Shown: positions 61,828-64,000 of the stretch, piece by piece
Numbering within the stretch: position 1 is the first letter of the stretch
How the letters are laid out: every line of letters starts with the position of its first letter
DNA from: Zygaena filipendulae
Taxonomy: Eukaryota > Arthropoda > Insecta > Lepidoptera > Zygaenidae
DNA: 64,000 nt
Direction of reading: 5' to 3'
NCBI GenBank assembly: GCA_907165275.2
Contig: CAJRBF020000008.1
Span: 1-64,000, forward strand
The notes under the pieces: generated by a model
What the model was told of the DNA's origin: nothing
Database searches by the model: none
The model's input: the letters and a program-made list of their open reading frames with translations, nothing else
Position numbers and translations under genes: made by a program

Positions 61828-61842
61828 GGTTATGGGCCCAGC
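61828..61842 (+). other. Copia primer-binding site
   Basis: GGTTATGGGCCCAGC matches the region of initiator tRNA-Met used as an internal primer by copia elements. Polinton 3 starts on the next base. Confidence 0.65.
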
Positions 61843-61980
61843 AGTAGGTATATATTGTATGTTCTGGACCACTTCGTTCTTTCGCAATGAGCGAGCTCGT
61901 GCTCGCTCGCGAAATCACTCCGATGGTCCAGACCATACAATATATACCAATCAAAATGATTCACTTGTCGGATCGATCAT
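61843..61980 (+). repeat. Polinton 3 terminal inverted repeat
   Basis: 138 bp matching the other termini. The palindrome centre reads GAGCTCGTGCTC instead of GAGCACGTGCTC, so the CACGTG core is lost. Confidence 0.92.
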
Positions 61981-62252
61981 GCAAAAACAATTATCGCTCG
62001 ACTGATTTAAAAAATTTATCCGTCCGATGGATCATGCAAAAGATTCACCGGTCGATCGAACAACAAAAAACAAACAATAATAATCCGTTTGCATGTTTAG
62101 TTACCAAATTATGAATAAATAAAAACATACCTGAACTATCGATATATGTTAAGTATTTTCATCACACACAAGCACATACAAGTTATACGTAAAAACTTTG
62201 AATTTAATAATTAAATTATACTTATGTTAGAAACTATTATGTTCACTATATT

Positions 62253-62824
62253 GTCAGGTGTTTCTCCACAGTTAATGTTGAAGCATATATTTAAACTCAG
62301 TACCAGATTGGCTCAACGATCTTCAAAATTTCTGATTTTCAGGCTAGATTGCTCAAGTCGTCGCCGAATCAAATTCGGCACCAGATTGGCTCGACGATCT
62401 TCTGTAAATCAGAAACTAGGGCTAGATTGCTCAAGTCGTCACTGAGTTATAAATAAAGCACATACCTATTTTGTGATCAGATTGACTCGAGGACACCATA
62501 ACTTTACGAAGTGAACACAAAGATTCTAAGCACTCGCAATGTCAGGTGTCTCTCCACAGTTAATGTTGAAGCATATATTTAAACTCAGTACCAGATTGGC
62601 TCAACGATCTTCAAAATTTCTGATTTTCAGGCTAGATTGCTCAAGTCGTCGCCGAATCAAATTCGGCACCAGATTGGCTCAACGATCTTCTGTAAATCAG
62701 AAACTAGGGCTAGATTGCTCAAGTCGTCACTGAGTTATAAATAAAGCACATATTTTGTGATCAGATTGACTCGAGGACACCATAACTTTACGCAGTGAAC
62801 ACAAAGATTCTAAGCACTCGCAAT
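62253..62824 (+). repeat. 288-bp direct duplication with nested 78-bp repeats
   Basis: Two units start at 62253 and 62541 (GTCAGGTGT). Each holds two 78-bp sub-repeats starting with ACCAGATTGGCTC. Polinton 2 has one unit at the matching place. The two short open frames in it are repeat artefacts. Confidence 0.9.
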
Positions 62825-63078
62825 GTCTAAATGACAATTCGCAACAGCAGAGACTGTACTGTACTGTATGTTTCCCTTCGCTTCGCTTACTACTTATCTT
62901 TATTTTTTTACTTACCTTTGACATTCGGTACGGTTAGCAAATATGTAATAACCACACATGTTTCTGTTTAAATGGTTCATGTATGTCTTTATTACGTTGC
63001 ATTAATAAACATACAGTTAATCTGAGAATTTAACGCAAAACATAAATTATTATGTAGAAAAACGAAATACAAAAACTC

Positions 63079-63327
63079 ATGAAAATTGGTCTATTTGGAA
63101 ATTATGACAGTGATAATGAGTTCTTAAAGCTGGAAATATTTCTCGCGGTTTACAAAAAATATTTGTTTATAATATATTTAAGAGGTATAAAATATAATTT
63201 TTATGACTTCAAGCACTTATCGTTTGTAGGTACTGTTTCTGCAATCAGTACGTATACTTATTGTTCTCATAACTCTAAAGTGCTGATCACCACGGTTCCA
63301 CGGTCCGCGCATGTTTATTATTTATAA
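63079..63327 (+). other. 82-codon frame shared by Polinton 2 and 3
   Basis: Open in both elements (the other is 44954-44706), ending HVYYL. About six of 82 codons differ, mostly replacing the amino acid, which argues against selection on a protein. I list it as a frame only. Confidence 0.25.
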
Positions 63328-64000
63328 AATTCGATGAAATGTCATCGCGCGCCATCGCTTTCCCACCAAGTTGGATCTAAATATAACTAAAATACGATTT
63401 TCTGTCTGTAATATCGAGATAACTCTGTTCTAAAAAACTCGACTAAGTGTTATTTGCATTTCTAAAAACATTAATAACCATTTAAATGTTCGATATTTTT
63501 TTTATCTCTATCCCTCCAAACAATCTTCAGAATCTTTGAAAGCTTTTTCATAAAATTTGATATACCTACTTATACTTCGGGTTCAAGAATGCCATACCTA
63601 CTTATCATTCCGTAAAAAAAAAATTGTTTGAGAGAGTTTGGAATTCATGCGAGCGAAACCGAGGAAATAACTGGTAGATAATACATGAGAATAGTATCAG
63701 TGATACCGGTAAGTAAGTATTTGCTTAGCATGCAGTAACTTGTTACAATGGAAATAATTGAACCATTGCACTCAACACATAATAGATGCGGCATATTGAT
63801 GGGAAACTTATGAATCTACTCCATTCTTTAATAAGTTTGAAATTTTATTTTAACAAGTACATTTACATTTTTGAAGTTTCAATTTTCGGTTATATTTCGA
63901 AAATATACTTGTATTCTGCAATTGCATAACGTAATTCAATGTACATCGGGAATAAATAATACACACAACGATAATATATATTTAGCGTGTTTAATCCAAA

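Larger units (their letters stand above)
61843..64000 (-). mobile_element. Polinton 3, IAP-side end only
   Basis: It begins AGTAGGTATATA and follows the right subterminal region of Polinton 2 in reverse, up to just short of its IAP gene, which should lie beyond 64000. The left flank CCCAGC (61837-61842) predicts its target duplication. It differs from Polinton 2 by a 288-bp duplication and a different inner sequence between 61981 and 62110. Confidence 0.92.

Overview
The window is a nest of mobile DNA from an insect genome, probably a moth or butterfly. The evidence for that is indirect: AT-rich spacers, GT-AG introns, Copia, Bel-Pao, CR1/Jockey-type and Helitron-like elements, and Polintons. 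No host housekeeping gene is recognisable. The window is dominated by Polinton/Maverick elements (the adintovirus-like class of integrating double-stranded DNA virus relatives). There are four copies plus one orphan polymerase fragment.

Layout. (1) 1-14985: Polinton 1 in reverse orientation. Its left end lies outside the window. It is inserted in the integrase of a Copia element (14986-17889). (2) That Copia element ends in a 216-bp LTR that sits inside the capsid-block gene of an older, diverged Polinton M (17890 to about 26995). Polinton M is also split in its integrase gene by a LINE (about 19561-22710). (3) 27000-28277: two Helitron-like repeats in tandem. (4) 28986-45976: Polinton 2, complete at 16,991 bp, with 138-bp terminal inverted repeats starting AG and a perfect 6-bp target duplication, AACAAT. 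(5) 46391-50568: a higher-order minisatellite, a foldback, a broken Bel-Pao element and an orphan piece of Polinton polymerase. (6) 50569-55060: tandem repeats, a MITE and unrecognised sequence. (7) 55060-61503: a decayed second Copia interrupted by a second LINE. (8) 61518-61842: an LTR plus primer-binding site. (9) 61843-64000: the end of Polinton 3.

Gene plan of Polintons 1 and 2. One strand carries a virion block, in order: packaging ATPase, a conserved protein of unknown function, a fibre-like repeat protein, a retroviral-type integrase with chromodomain, a phospholipase A2-like protein, an adenain-like protease, the penton, a small basic protein, the major capsid protein and an exonuclease-like protein. 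Several of these genes overlap by 4-26 bp. The opposite strand carries the protein-primed DNA polymerase and an intron-containing gene of unknown function. An inhibitor-of-apoptosis (IAP) gene lies near one end. Almost every frame is open in both copies and they differ at few residues, so both look recent.

The most interesting signal is at the PLA2/protease junction. In all three copies that include it, the PLA2 frame ends A AAA AAC UAA. The protease frame is open in -1 with no ATG before its conserved start. This looks like a retrovirus-style programmed -1 frameshift used by a DNA transposon/virus, which I have inferred and not tested. Other points are a hairpin-forming terminus, homopolymer slippage that breaks the spliced gene in one copy only, and a single base change in Polinton M that removes both a stop codon and the overlapping capsid start codon.
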